A DNA stretch of 64,000 nt. It comes from Symbiodinium natans. Lineage: Eukaryota; Sar; Dinophyceae; Suessiales; Symbiodiniaceae. A model generated the notes under the pieces. The model was given only the letters and a program-made list of their open reading frames with translations, was not told the DNA's origin and ran no database searches. Where the stretch lies: the NCBI GenBank assembly GCA_905221605.1, contig CAJNDS010002151.1, positions 124,001 through 188,000 of the forward strand, in the 5' to 3' direction. The translations under genes were made by a program, and so were the position numbers. Positions 1 through 9,154 of this stretch are shown here, piece after piece. Each line of letters opens with the position of its first letter. Position 1 is the first letter of the stretch.

Positions 1-62
1 TCTCGGGTTTAAAGTTTTAGGGTTTACGGTTTAGGGAACCCTGAACCCCAAACCTTGACAAG

Positions 63-154
63 GGCTGCGCTCTGATCTTCTCCGGCATTGGGGTGCTGTA
101 TGGCATCATCCAGCGCAGAGCTCTGCATGGTGGGCCTGAAAGTTTGAACTGGAG
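63..154 (+). CDS. Candidate internal exon with a membrane segment
   Basis: Open frame after an AG at 61-62 reads GCALIFSGIGVLYGIIQRR and on to LNWR. It ends at GAG|GTTTCT (GT at 155); AAC|GTAATC further on is an alternative donor. The segment ALIFSGIGVLYGII is hydrophobic enough to span a membrane. Telomere-like sequence precedes it. Family not recognised; the gene continues outside the window or into later exons. Confidence 0.45.
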
Positions 155-401
155 GTTTCTCAAAATTAACGTAATCAAGGGGTCGGAATAGTTGCTAATC
201 GTATTCCCTGATGGTCCCTTTCTAATATACGACAAAAACCCCCAAACCCCATTCTAATCATGAAGGCCCCTATATTTGCCCTTTTCGGAGGTTTCTGCTG
301 ATAAGGATTACAGTGTATTGTGGGAACCCCTATTTTTGCAAACACCCATCAACTATTTTCGGGAGCTCGGTCACTGCTGTTTCCTTTGGGCTGACTCGTA
401 G

Positions 402-509
402 TCCTATTCCCAAATTTGACGGCACGAGGTGTGCTCTCGTTGAGGGCGGAGATGGCAATGACATGTTGCTTGCAGCCCTGCCAGTCTTGTGGTATGACTT
501 GCAACCTGG
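402..509 (+). CDS. Candidate internal exon, unknown protein
   Basis: A pyrimidine-rich stretch ending in TAG (AG at 400-401) precedes the frame PIPKFDGTRCALVEGGDGND, which continues MLLAALPVLWYDLQP to a donor GG|GTAGGCC at 510. Codon use and lack of stops support coding; no family recognised. Confidence 0.45.
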
Positions 510-829
510 GTAGGCCTTCGGGTTTTTCGTATTTTCCCTTATTTGGTTTGTAAGTGGATCATCTTTAGGATTACTTGTCGGAGGGTTTAGAGGGCCAACA
601 TACCAACAGCGACTCGCTCATGCTGCTTGTGCATGTATGCGCTTTGCGTTTCCTTCTCAGCTATATAACTGCGGCTGTAGTTTAATTGGTACGGTTTATG
701 TGTGTTGCTGCGTACCGTGTCTGGGCACTTGAATGACCTAGTGCCGGGAGAACGCCAGTCGTTTTCTCGCGAACCATCGTTTGTCGTTGATCGAGAGTGG
801 TTCGAACTCGAACTCCTCCTCGGGTTCGC

Positions 830-970
830 ATGGCGTTAGCGCTTACAGAGGCTGTGATGTACAGATGGGCATCCCGCAAGCCTGCAGCAAGGTGCTTTTC
901 CGTAGAAGTGGGCGGGGAGTTCCTCGCAGCAGAGCTCGCGGCCAGGGAGATAGGCAGGAAAGCTTTCAGG
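830..970 (+). CDS. Candidate first coding exon (ATG start)
   Basis: An ATG opens a 47-codon frame, MALALTEAVMYRWASRKPAA then RCFSVEVGGEFLAAELAARE, closed by AGG|GTTTAGGG. The intron that follows therefore begins inside a TTTAGGG array. The 250 bp upstream hold no clear exon and may contain the 5' region, although a frame reading SREPSFVVDREWFELELLLG lies just before the ATG. Function unknown. Confidence 0.5.
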
Positions 971-972
971 GT

Positions 973-1030
973 TTAGGGTTCAGGGTTTGGCGTTTAGGGT
1001 TTAGAGTTTAGGGTTTAGGGTTTAGGGTTT
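973..1030 (+). repeat. TTTAGGG-like array
   Basis: Imperfect TTTAGGG units directly after the first-exon donor; probably the 5' part of an intron. Confidence 0.8.
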
Positions 1031-1231
1031 GGAAGGGAATCTGGGAAGTACATAAGTACGTCCCGTCGCGCAGAGCATGCAGCTTGGATGTTGCAGTTGC
1101 AAGAAAGTGATCCTGATGGAGGGTTGAACTGGCTCGGGCAATCTTGTTTCAGGGCATCTTGTTTCAGAAGGCGTTTGTGGAACGGAAACCATAAACCCAC
1201 TTCCCTTGTTTGGTTCATTCTCATGCCTCAG

Positions 1232-1294
1232 GAATTCGCTGCGTTTGCATAGATGTTGACCTGAACAGGCTCGCCGGCGAGATTCAGTGCTCAG
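1232..1294 (+). CDS. Weak candidate exon
   Basis: The acceptor TTCTCATGCCTCAG precedes the frame IRCVCIDVDLNRLAGEIQCS. The proposed donor is GA (TCAG|GATTG). Phase to neighbouring exons was not resolved. Confidence 0.3.
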
Positions 1295-1325
1295 GATTGA
1301 TAAGGACTTGCTGTCTCTAAACCCG

Positions 1326-1490
1326 TAGCTTCGTAGCAGAGTCGGTAGCCTTTAACCTTTTTGGGGGGCATTACAATCCTATATAATCCCAAAGGTCACG
1401 TAGCAGAGTAGGTAACCCTTAACCTTTTTGGGGAATCATCATCCATATATTATCCCAACGGTTGACCTTGAGTTTCCGCAGGAAACATGT
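1326..1490. mobile_element. Introner family B, two head-on partial copies
   Basis: Two successive copies of the pattern GTAGCAGAGT-GGTAACCTTTAACCTTTTTGGGG ... ATCCCAAAGGT are seen. The same pattern recurs at 14917, 23335, 28388, 31075 and 33240. It is short, non-coding and partly self-complementary. Confidence 0.55.
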
Positions 1491-1532
1491 AAGTTAGCGG
1501 TCTGTACGAAAGCCCGGAACCATTCGGGCTAG

Positions 1533-1624
1533 GATCTTCCAAAACCGCTTAATTAAGGACGACTTTATACCAAGGATCCTTATTCTGAATTCGGGTATAT
1601 TCCCGAATTAAGGGGTTTTGGAAG
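1533..1624 (+). mobile_element. Introner family D
   Basis: Palindromic element starting GATCTTCCAAAACC and ending GGTTTTGGAAG. Other copies lie near 30955, 46797 and 52874. A GA donor at the start and an AG acceptor at the end are built in. At 52874 the same arrangement gives a phase-consistent GA-AG intron. Confidence 0.6.
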
Positions 1625-1702
1625 ATCTGGGGAAGAAGCACCGTGCGGCACGTGGTGCAGTAGGAGCCTCCATGTTCCTGTTCGCTGAGTGTAGTTTCAT
1701 GG
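1625..1702 (+). CDS. Candidate exon squeezed between two introners
   Basis: Exactly between introner D (ends ...GGAAG) and introner G lies the frame LGKKHRAARGAVGASMFLFA, then ECSFM. The downstream donor would be GC (ATGG|GCTCTTAATATGG). A second frame, SGEEAPCGTWCSRSLHVPVR, is also open, so the phase is uncertain. Confidence 0.4.
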
Positions 1703-1815
1703 GCTCTTAATATGGTCCCTAACCTCCTTTGAAGAGTTCTGATGTGCGGGCCCTTACTTTGTATAGGGTACATAAGGGTGCCCTTCTAAGGGACCATATA
1801 ACAACCCCATCCCAG
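1703..1815 (+). mobile_element. Introner family G
   Basis: Terminal inverted repeats TGGTCCCTAACCTCC / AAGGGACCATA, ending CCCATCCCAG. Relatives lie at 25805, 45776 and 57306. At 57306 the element alone makes up a phase-consistent intron. Confidence 0.6.
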
Positions 1816-2083
1816 GGAGCTAAGTTCAAAGCAAGGGACCAGCAACAGAGTAATGATCACACTAATATACGAATGTACTGAATAGACGAAAATACTAATG
1901 GGCTAATATTATACAAAAAGACTTGTGCAGTAAAATATAAATACAAGAATGCAATACAGACACATAGGAGTCTGCTAATATACGAATACCCTGGGGCTCC
2001 AGGTATACAAATAATATCTACACCGGGGTCTATATTGATGCTTTAGGCTACTTGGGAAGGGGAGACAGTAAAGAACTGGTATA
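1816..2083. other. AT-rich stretch with nothing recognised
   Basis: No convincing exon, element or RNA gene. Many short ATA/TAT words and in-frame stops on both strands. Confidence 0.6.
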
Positions 2084-2199
2084 ACCTTATAAGGGACCAT
2101 GTACCTAAATTGGGAATACTTGGGCCTTAAAGTGCTTCCTATATAGGGACTTTAGGGGCCCATGTATACAATAACCGGATACATGGACCCTTAGGGTAA
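2084..2199. mobile_element. Introner family A
   Basis: Left end AAGGGACCATGTACCTAAAT, right end ACATGGACCCTTAGGG, loop with ACTTGGGCC...GGGACTTTAGGGGCCCA. Related copies: 11619, 11980, 29150, 49277, 51257, 54075, 57065 and 57800. No protein is encoded, so it is presumably non-autonomous. Confidence 0.65.
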
Positions 2200-2571
2200 G
2201 AATACGATACAGCCATATGCTACTTCAATAGTATCAGCCAGGGTTGTTGAGGCGCGACAGTCGGGCGGCTGCCAGGTAGGGTCCCCTCCACTGACCCCAC
2301 CATAGGGTTTAGGGTTTCGGGTTTCGGGTTTAGGGTTTTGGCTGGTCCGAGTCTGGTTCAAAAGGGTTTACTTAGGGTTTAGGGTTTAGGTGTTAAAACG
2401 GGGAGAAGTGGAAGTACAAGGGCCCTGATTTGGGTTCTGCGTACGCGAACTGCCCTTGACTATGCTTTCGTAGCAAGGCGCCTAAACCCTGGGCCAGAGA
2501 AACCTTACTAGAGATTCCCCCCAAAATCGGGCTCCCCTCCTAGAATCGAGCTCGAGCACATGGGGGAATGT

Positions 2572-2765
2572 TCCTAAAACCCTAACACCCTAACACCCTA
2601 ACACCCTAAAACCCTAAAACCCTAAAACCCTAAAACCCTAAAACCCTAAAACCCTAAACCCCTAAACCCCTAAAACCCTAAAACCCTAAACCCCTAAACC
2701 CCTAAAACCCTAAACCCCTAAACCCCTAAAACCCTAAACCCCTAAACCCCTAAAACCCTACACCC
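2572..2765. repeat. CCCTAAAA / CCCTAAAC array
   Basis: C-strand telomere-like repeats in 8-bp variants: first CCCTAACA, then CCCTAAAA, then alternating CCCCTAAA. Each variant occurs in blocks. Confidence 0.9.
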
Positions 2766-2777
2766 TAAGCCCCAAAG

Positions 2778-3183
2778 CTGCGCAGATTTTGGAGTCGACT
2801 TGGATGGGCGATCCTGCCGGGGTCTTACGTGCAGCGTACGAGCTGAGGCCCCTAACTTCTTACTGTTGCTTAGTAGGGAATGGGGGAATGAGGTACCCTA
2901 TGTAATCCCTTAAAGGGTATATATAGGGCCCGAATTCCATCATTCGATGCTAGCCAACAGTAAGTTTTTTGCAGTGCCGCATGAATTCGAGCAAAAAGAC
3001 GTACCGCAGGTGTAGGTTGCGACAAAGACTCGAGATCAACATGAATCCCACTGACTCTTTCAGGCCTTTACCTTGGAACGTGCTCAACTCTCTGATGTCA
3101 TGGTTGGCCCGCCGCCAAGGGGCCGTGTGGGGCGTTCAGGAGGAGGTCTTTTCCGGAGTGTTGTGATACCCATCCTTAATAGG
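2778..3183 (+). CDS. Three-exon gene segment, unknown protein
   Basis: Exons 2778-2847, 2961-3009 and 3064-3183 join in phase. Exon 1 reads AQILESTWMGDPAGVLRAAY-EL. Exon 2 reads KFFAVPHEFEQKDVPQ, with the junction codon AG|T. Exon 3 reads AFTLERAQLSDVMVGPPPRG and on to RSVVIPILNR. The introns are 2848-2960 (GC-AG; an introner I) and 3010-3063 (GT-AG, pyrimidine tract CCACTGACTCTTTCAG). Exon 3 ends AGG|GTTTAGGG. No family recognised. The phase agreement across both introns is the main support. Confidence 0.6.
2848..2960 (+). mobile_element. Introner family I forming an entire intron
   Basis: A GC-AG intron whose only recognisable content is the element GGAATGGGGGAATGAGGTACCC...TTAAAGGGTATATATAGGG. 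Related copies: 4672-4843, 30525, 32085 and 57180. Confidence 0.6.
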
Positions 3184-3517
3184 GTTTAGGGCTTAGGGTT
3201 GTGATATACTTTCCCTATCACATCATGATGCTGCGAAGCGCGTCCTCGCGGGAGCAACTACAGAATGTGGGGGTTTGGGGTTTAGGGTTTAGGGTTTAGG
3301 GTCCCAGCAAGCCCAAAGAGAGCACGAAGCAAGCTTGGTTGTCCCAAACTACCCCGAACAGTTTAAGCCCTAACCCAAAACCCTCAACTCAAGCAATCAG
3401 CAGACGGGCGGCGAAAGAAAAAATGCTCTGAACCCTAAACCCCGAACCCCGAACCCCGAAGACTGAGTTGAGGGAGGGACCACCTGAGCTCAGGCGTTTC
3501 CGCGCCTCTTCTTTCAG

Positions 3518-3778
3518 GCCGCCTTTTTTTGGATGCGCTGCCCCTTGGGGGTTGATGAGAAAGAGGGTTTAGGGTTTAGGGTTTAGGGTTGAGGGTTTTA
3601 CGGTTTACGATTGAGAGTTTAGGGTTTTAGGGTTTAGGGGCTTAGAACTGTGTAGGGATCATGAGAGGGTATGTTGTGTTTGCCCCAGTTGGGTTTGAGG
3701 GTGCCTTGTTTGTGAATTTGCTCAGAGGGCATTGGGGATTTTACAGGTTTGCGGGCCAACATCTTTTCCAAGGAGTCG
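3518..3778 (+). CDS. Two small candidate exons
   Basis: 3518-3566 follows the acceptor CTCTTCTTTCAG and reads AAFFWMRCPLGVDEKE before GG|GTTTAGGG. 3747-3778 follows ATTTTACAG and reads LRANIFSKES before G|GTATAG. A TTTAGGG array lies between them. They are probably part of the gene that continues at 3974; linkage not shown. Confidence 0.4.
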
Positions 3779-3900
3779 GTATAGAATGGGTTTACACGAA
3801 AATAGTGGACCCCCGATGTAGATCCCCAAATAGTAGGATCCCCTTAGAATATGAGCCCAAGAAGGTACCCCTCATTTCGCCCATGTCTAAGTCACGCGGT
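3779..3900. mobile_element. Introner family M-like element
   Basis: ACGAAAATAGTGGACCCCCG...ATCCCCAAATAGTAGGATCC...AAGGTACCCCTC recurs in variant form at 25265, 49830, 50310, 51370, 51811 and 55100. Confidence 0.45.
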
Positions 3901-3973
3901 TGAAGTCTAGGGCTCAAGATTTGAGAGCTTGTCGGGAAGTGCAGGGTTCAGGTTACGTTGATTTAGGGTGCAG

Positions 3974-4173
3974 ACGGTGTGCAGAAATGATGCGGAACAT
4001 TCTCGTGCCCCAAACCCTAGACCCTAGACCCTAGACCCTAGACCCTAAACCCTAAACCCTAAACCCTAAACCCTAAACCCTCCAACCTCGCGCAGTTTGT
4101 GTTCCCACCCTTTGGGACCATCGACGTGCTTGGCAGCATGTTTCTCCATGGTCGGATCCTCAGTGCTGCGAAG
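3974..4173 (+). CDS. Two-exon segment, unknown protein
   Basis: Exon 3974-4004 (RCAEMMRNIL, donor CTC|GTGCCC) and exon 4096-4173 (FVFPPFGTIDVLGSMFLHGR, then ILSAAK) are both in phase 0. The second has the acceptor CTCGCGCAG and the donor AAG|GTGGGG. The intron between them is mostly CCCTAGA/CCCTAAA repeats. The second exon is the clearer one. Confidence 0.55.
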
Positions 4174-4178
4174 GTGGG

Positions 4179-4198
4179 GGGGGGGGGGGGGGGGGGGC
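4179..4198. repeat. Poly-G tract
   Basis: A run of about 20 G directly after the AAG|GTGG donor. Similar runs of 13 or more G or C recur through the window. Confidence 0.9.
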
Positions 4199-4238
4199 CC
4201 AAGAAGTATTCAACAGACCCCCTAGAAATGAAGGGGGG

Positions 4239-4370
4239 GTATCCTAAACCCTAAACCCTAAACCCTAAACCCTAAACCCTAAACCCTAAACCCTAAACCC
4301 TAAACCCTAAACCCTAAACCCTAAACCCTAAACCCTAAACCCTAAACCCTATAAACCCTAAACCCTCGAG
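4239..4370. repeat. CCCTAAA array
   Basis: Near-perfect C-strand telomere-type repeat, about 17 units. Confidence 0.95.
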
Positions 4371-4543
4371 TATGTTGAATAATTCTTAGAGTGGGGCATC
4401 CAGAATGCAACCCTATAAGCCCCAGCCTATGGTCCACGCACCTAAATCGGGAATCCTTGGCTTTAGGGTTTAGGGTTTAGGGACTTTGGGGCCCAAGTAC
4501 ATAATTTGCACTCCCAACCCCTTTAACCCCTCGCTACCGACAG

Positions 4544-4968
4544 CACCCGCTCGCACGGGAATACCTAGGAGCATCTAAAGAAGTCAGTGGAGGAACCGAA
4601 CATGCAGAGGTGTTGTTTTTGGTTTGCGGCAGTTTTAGTGCCCGTGAGGGGCTTGAAAGGAACTGGACCATGTAATATAGGGGCCTGAAAAATTTGAATA
4701 GGGTTTTGGGGTTATTATGGTATAAGTACGAAGGTCGTAAATATTCCCACCCCTATAGTATCACCCATATCCCCCTACATATACCCTTAAAGGGATTACA
4801 TAGGGTACCTCATTCCCCTCCTTCCCTGCTAAGAACCAGCCAGGATGTATCACCAGCATCACCAAGGCAAGAGCTTTCCGCTGAAGACCTGGGTAGCTTT
4901 CATTTTGGCTGGCATGCTCTGGGCTCAGATCCTTTCAGAGGTGGGCTTTGACTCACTTTGTGGCTTCC
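4544..4968 (+). CDS. Two-exon segment with a membrane helix
   Basis: Exon 4544-4671 reads HPLAREYLGASKEVSGGTEH then AEVLFLVCGSFSAREGLERN and ends AT|GTAATATAGG. The intron 4672-4843 is an introner of family I. The exon from 4844 completes the codon AT|G and reads MYHQHHQGKSFPLKTWVAFI then LAGMLWAQILSEVGFDSL. TWVAFILAGMLWAQIL looks like a membrane segment. The 3' end lies between 4938 (GAG|GTGGGC) and 4968. Phase is kept across the introner. Confidence 0.6.
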
Positions 4969-5367
4969 AAACCCTAAACCCTAAACCCTAAACCCTAAAT
5001 CCTAAACCCTAAACCCTAAACCCTAGGTTGGGGCTAGGTGTCACCTGAGTTCCGGCAAAACGCAACATGTAAGGGCGACCTCTCTCCTGGTCAGATCAAC
5101 TATGAATTATAAGCCGTCCTCTGTCGGCCGTTCCCCCCTAACCCTGAACCCAACACCCTAAACCCTGAACCCTAATTAAACCCTAAGCCCCACGCCCCTA
5201 AACCTACACCACAATCTTCGGTTTTGCTTGGCGGCTTCTTCAGTCTCTTTCAGCTCTACGGTCTCTGAGAGTGTCGCTGAATTGCCCAACCCCGTACTTT
5301 CCCTGGAGCGCCCTAAACCCTAAACCTAAACCCGACAACCCAAAAACTCCCAATCCCTGGACCCAGA

Positions 5368-5470
5368 GTGGGCCCTTATTCCCCCTTTTCTTAGGGGCTT
5401 AGGTTCCCTTATAAGCCTCTCTAGACCAAAAAAGGGCACCCTCTTTATTCCTGGGCTACTCTTGGGCCTG
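5368..5470. mobile_element. Introner family H
   Basis: CCCTTATTCCCCCTTTTCTT...GGTTCCCTTATAAGCC...AAAAAAGGGCACCCT, also at 6405, 9165 and 9340. It resembles family C in layout. Confidence 0.5.
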
Positions 5471-5754
5471 GAATCTGTACCGTGGGGATGTTCGAAGTAA
5501 ACAAATTTCGAGTCGCTGATGTGGATTGTGGCGCCGCTTTTATTCACACTTACATAAATTGCACGATAGTTGTCCGTATGTTCTTTAGATTCATCCATTT
5601 TCCCCTGCCTAGGCGGGTGGCAAAACGTCAAGTTTTTCTAAACCCTATGCACCCTACCATAAACCCCACAAACCCAAAAAAGACCTAGAAGCGCCATAAA
5701 GCCCATTAAGCCCTATAGACCTGAAACCCAACAAGCTCTATAAACCCCAAACCG

Positions 5755-5915
5755 AGGTGCGCCAACTCTGACCCTGAACCCCAAACCCTGAACCCTAAAC
5801 CCCAAGCCCTAAACCCCAAACCCTAAACCCTAAACCCTAAACCCTATAAACCCTATATAAACCCTAAACCCTAAACCTAAACCCTAAGCCGCCCAGGTGC
5901 GCCAGCTTTGTGACC
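5755..5915 (+). repeat. Imperfect direct repeats around a CCCTAAA array
   Basis: AGGTGCGCCAACTCTGACC at 5755-5773 and AGGTGCGCCAGCTTTGTGAC(C) at 5895-5915 bracket about 120 bp of CCCTAAA-like repeat. AG|GT occurs at the same place in both copies. This matches the target-duplication layout at 14347 and 27995, but it is diverged and no upstream exon could be confirmed. Confidence 0.5.
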
Positions 5916-5973
5916 AACACTGTGCTGCGACTCCTTGGGTCGGGAATGGAAGCCGGAGCCGAGGCAGCCAAGG
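5897..5973 (+). CDS. Candidate exon, unknown protein
   Basis: Acceptor GCCGCCCAG, frame CASFVTNTVLRLLGSGMEAG then AEAAK, donor AAGG|GTTTAGGG that opens a TTTAGGG array. Confidence 0.55.
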
Positions 5974-6110
5974 GTTTAGGGTTTAGGGTTTAGGGTTTAG
6001 GGTTTAGGGTTTAGGGTTTAGGGTTTAGGGTTTTTGGGTCTGGGGTATGGGGTTTCGGGTCGAGGGTCGTGGGTTGAGGGTTTCGGGTTTGGGGTTTAGG
6101 GTCGCATTTG
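5974..6110 (+). repeat. TTTAGGG array
   Basis: About eight perfect TTTAGGG units, then degenerate variants. It supplies the GT donor of the exon before it. Confidence 0.9.
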
Positions 6111-6301
6111 GTGAAGAGTCTGGGTTCAGAAAGATGGTTTAGGGCTTCGGATAGTTTAGGGTTAACAGGGATTCGAGGGTTTTAAGGTTTCGAGTTTCTA
6201 GGGAAGGTTTCTAATCTAAGGTCTCTAGAGCTTAAGGTTTCTGAGGTTTTAAGGTTTAGGGTTGTAGGGTTTATCGTTTTCGGGTGGACAATCCCGCCCA
6301 G

Positions 6302-6343
6302 GGAGGGCCCGCCACAGAATCCAAGAAAGGCCGCAGTGCGAGG
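6302..6343 (+). CDS. Small candidate exon
   Basis: Acceptor CCGCCCAG, frame GGPATESKKGRSAR, possible GA donor AGG|GAGATT. A family H introner follows at 6405-6500. Confidence 0.35.
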
Positions 6344-6631
6344 GAGATTACCCTAAACCCTAAACCCTTGGGATTCTTTGCAACCCGGAAACCTCTGACC
6401 CCGAGTCCTCCTTTATTCCCCTTGTTTGGGGGCAATTTGGGGGGGTTCAGCTTCCCTGATAAGCCCCTGTAAACAAAAAAAGGCACCCCTTGTTCTTGTA
6501 GGTTGCTTTTGGGTCACCCTAAACCTTAAACCCTAAACCCTAAACCCTAAACCCTAAGCCCTAAACCCTAAACCCTAAACCCTAAACCCTAAAGACCCTT
6601 TTTTATTGAAACCGTCTCGCCGACTTCCCAG

Positions 6632-6717
6632 GGCGCCGGCGTGGTCACAGAGGAGCATCGAGACGAGGTTCAGGCTCGGTGGGCTCCCGACATCAGAACA
6701 TCGCGTTTCCTACTGGG
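6632..6717 (+). CDS. Candidate exon, unknown protein
   Basis: Acceptor GCCGACTTCCCAG, frame GAGVVTEEHRDEVQARWAPD then IRTSRFLL, donor GG|GTCAAAG. The frame is also open upstream to 6592. CCCTAAA arrays lie on both sides. Confidence 0.55.
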
Positions 6718-6736
6718 GTCAAAGAATCCTAAACCC

Positions 6737-6817
6737 TAGCCCTAAACCATAAACCCTAAACCCTAAACCCTAAACCCTAAACCCTAAACCCTAAACCCTA
6801 AACCCTAAACCCTAAAC
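6737..6817. repeat. CCCTAAA array
   Basis: About ten C-strand units. Confidence 0.9.
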
Positions 6818-7082
6818 CGGGGCGGCCTTGAGTGTTGGTCTACTGGGTTCGAAGGGTTCAAGGGTGCAGCATGAAGGGCCTTTGGGGAGTTGCTGTATGG
6901 AGGGTTTAGGGCTTAGGGGGAGTTGCGAGGACACCCCCCGCCCCCCCGTTGTGCCCTTGAGCATCTTATTGCTTTGAGGCAAGGAACATCCTAGTGAAAG
7001 TGGTCGGGGCAAGAGGCTAGGGGTTGCATACTGTGTCCTTAGCAAAAATTTTGTGCGGGCGCTCTACACGCAAGAAGTCTAG

Positions 7083-7546
7083 CAGGTATCAAAAAGGAGG
7101 ATCGCAGGTTGGCGCCTCGAAACCCAGGTTAAACTTGGTAGCCACTGGTACCCTTTACCCTTTTTTGTTTTTCTGGTTCTGGGTTCCCTTTTAAAGTAGC
7201 CAGCCCAAAAAAAGGTGCCCTTATTATAATGTAGTTACTGGGCTGCCAAGTAGAAGAGCTGATGCAAGTTCAGGGAATCTCGCGGCTGGTCAATTCCAAC
7301 CTGAAAGTCTGAACCACCATCAGGCATGGATCATGCTGGGGATCGAAATGCACCTGGCCCGGCCTGCTGTTCTCGCTATAGTTTAGGGTTTAGGGTTTAG
7401 GGTTCAGGGTCTCTTAACTCAGCAGATCAGAGATGAGAATGCAGAGCTATCATGTAGGGCTTTGCAGAGTTTACGGTTTGGGCGGGGTTTCCGTTGAAGT
7501 GCCGCACCACGTGGAGCGTTCAAGCCGTTTAGGGGCTCCCACACAG
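7083..7546 (+). CDS. Five-exon gene segment, unknown protein
   Basis: The exons are 7083-7137 (QVSKRRIAGWRLETQVKL), 7251-7288 (EELMQVQGISRL), 7324-7380 (AWIMLGIEMHLARPAVLAI), 7423-7468 (QIRDENAELSCRALQ) and 7500-7546 (PHHVERSSRLGAPTQ). All four junctions keep phase with GT-AG introns. Intron 1 (7138-7250) is introner C. Intron 2 (35 bp) and intron 4 (31 bp) are very short. Intron 3 carries TTTAGGG repeats. Exon 4 could form a short coiled coil. The position of intron 2 is uncertain: a donor at 7268 also keeps phase. Confidence 0.55.
7138..7250 (+). mobile_element. Introner family C forming an entire intron
   Basis: Inverted termini CTTGGTAGCC(CA)GTGGTACCC and GGTTACTGGGCTGCCAAG. The left end carries GTAGCC as donor and the right end CCAAG as acceptor. 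Copies: 11301, 15364, 25449, 52210 and 61013. Confidence 0.65.
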
Positions 7547-7569
7547 GTCGCACTTCCTTTAAGCCCTAA

Positions 7570-7680
7570 ACCTCGCGATGTTCCCCCTTATAATTATACT
7601 AACAGTCCCTACTAGGGATTATTTATCAGGGGGTACTAAAATCCGTATTAAAGGACGGTTAGTACAAGGCGGAACATCCT
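7570..7680. mobile_element. Introner family F
   Basis: GATGTTCCCCC...ACTAACAGTCCCTACTAGGGATT...GGACGGTTAGTA...GGAACATCC; inverted termini GGGATGTTCC/GGAACATCCC. Copies: 47905, 49539, 50016, 60026, 61925 and 62410. Confidence 0.65.
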
Positions 7681-7699
7681 TAAACCCCAACCGATTGAG

Positions 7700-7766
7700 G
7701 TATATCCTTCCTCAAGTCTACGATGCGGTAGCTGCGTCCAGAGACGAGGCGATGTACCGCACTTAG
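7700..7766 (+). CDS. Candidate terminal exon
   Basis: Frame YILPQVYDAVAASRDEAMYR-T followed by TAG at 7764-7766, just after an F introner. It is probably the last exon of the gene above, but the phase at this junction was not reconciled. Confidence 0.5.
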
Positions 7767-7899
7767 CATGCAGGACCGCCACCTTAGGTTCAGGGTTTGG
7801 GGCTTAGGGTTTAGGGTATATTGAGGTGTAGACAGAAATGGTTTTCGGGTTTTACGGTTTTAGGGCTTTAGGGATTCGGGTTTAGTTCGGGACCAATTA

Positions 7900-8003
7900 G
7901 GGTTTAGGGTTTAGGGTTTAGGGTTTAATTTGGCATTAGGGTTTAGGGTTTTAGGGTTTTAGGGTTTTAGGGTTTTAGGGTTTTAGGGTTTTAGGGTTTT
8001 GGG
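7900..8003 (+). repeat. TTTAGGG then TTTTAGGG array
   Basis: 7-bp units followed by a block of 8-bp TTTTAGGG units. Confidence 0.9.
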
Positions 8004-8010
8004 TCCAGAG

Positions 8011-8082
8011 CCAAGCTCAGAGGCAAGGTCTTGCAAGCGAGTGCCAGTAGCTGGAAGATGCAGGGAGTAGCAGGGCGATGCA
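8011..8082 (+). CDS. Candidate exon
   Basis: Acceptor TCCAGAG, frame KLRGKVLQASASSWKMQGVA then GRC, donor CA|GTTTAGGG inside the following repeat. Confidence 0.45.
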
Positions 8083-8135
8083 GTTTAGGGTTTAGGGTTT
8101 AGTAGGGTTTATAGGGTTTAGGGTTTAGGGTTTTC

Positions 8136-8222
8136 ATGTCAAAGTATGTGTCCACAATAATTGCCTCGCGAGCGAGAGATGTGAAAGGCGTCGAGCTTCG
8201 AGCTGACCCCCTGTTTTACGAC
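8136..8222 (+). CDS. Candidate exon, possibly first coding exon
   Basis: ATG opens MSKYVSTIIASRARDVKGVE then LRADPLFYD, with the donor GAC|GTATGC. It lies directly after a TTTAGGG array, so it could instead be an internal exon without a visible acceptor. Confidence 0.5.
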
Positions 8223-8343
8223 GTATGCGTACTCAAAATGCAGAATCCTAAATCCTAATCCCTAAACCCTAAACCATAAACCCTATTAATTAAAGGTTTT
8301 TTTTGGGGCTCTTGGTGGTGCATTCTGCATCCGCCTCGTTGAG

Positions 8344-8406
8344 GTACCGCTCGATGGTGAGCAAGTGCACGGGCCTCAGCGAGCTCACGTCATTCGCCGA
8401 GGATCC
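8344..8406 (+). CDS. Candidate exon
   Basis: Acceptor CCTCGTTGAG, frame YRSMVSKCTGLSELTSFAED, donor CC|GTTTAGGG. The frame is open further upstream (VVHSASASLR). Confidence 0.45.
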
Positions 8407-8591
8407 GTTTAGGGTTTAAAGGCCTCCGTGGCCGTAATTATGAAACCCTTTTGGGGTGTCGGGTTTAGGGTTAGGGTTAAACCTACACCATACAAAGAAT
8501 GGGCACGGCCTTAACTATATAACCCTTATCCCTCATGAAACCCTAGAATATAGGGTTTGCAGGGTTTAGGGGCTTAGCACCATCTTCCCAG

Positions 8592-8624
8592 TTTGCGAAT
8601 GGCTTGGAATTTTGGGTCGAGGAG
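8592..8624 (+). CDS. Small candidate exon
   Basis: Acceptor CACCATCTTCCCAG, frame FANGLEFWVEE, donor GAG|GTTGGC. Antisense frames over this region are judged to be shadows. Confidence 0.4.
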
Positions 8625-8715
8625 GTTGGCGCCTGCTGAGGCAAAGAATTCACTGTCGCTCGCACAGTCGTAGTCGCGGCTTGGCTGAATAGCAGATGTT
8701 GTGGTTGACTTCCAG

Positions 8716-8799
8716 GTGCACCAATCCCGCAATCCCTGAGTGCTAGGAAAGAACTGGCGGCAAGAACCAAAACTCATGCATGGCTGCATGATTTGACCT
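8716..8799 (+). CDS. Candidate exon
   Basis: Acceptor TTGACTTCCAG, frame APIPQSLSARKELAARTKTH then AWLHDLT, donor ACCT|GTTTTG. A TGA lies just upstream in the same frame, which supports the acceptor. Confidence 0.5.
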
Positions 8800-9154
8800 G
8801 TTTTGACCCTAAACCCTGAGCCCTAAACCCTAGAAACCACCTTCAGAAGGCTTCCGTTGCAAACCATGTTAAATAAACCACCTTTCTTTCGCAGCCGTTT
8901 GTCTTTCCCCTCTGTTGAACTCAGCACGGGGGCCGTCACCCTAAACCCTAAGCCCTAAGCCCTAAACCCTAAACCCTAAACCCTAAACGTCACTCTGCCA
9001 CATTGCAAAGCATTCGATTGGAAAGCCCCGTCCCCCTTTTGCTAGGACCCAGAGTAGGTAAACCCGAAACCCTAAACCCTTTAGGGTTTAGGGTGATTTA
9101 GGGGTTAGGGTTTAGGGTTTAGGGTGGGTTGAGAAGAAAAAATGTCCAGGAACT

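Noticed and set aside
8934-8993. CGTCAC on both sides of a CCCTAAA array as a target duplication
   Set aside because: Only 6 bp, and the downstream side lacks an AG acceptor, so no intron can be drawn with it.
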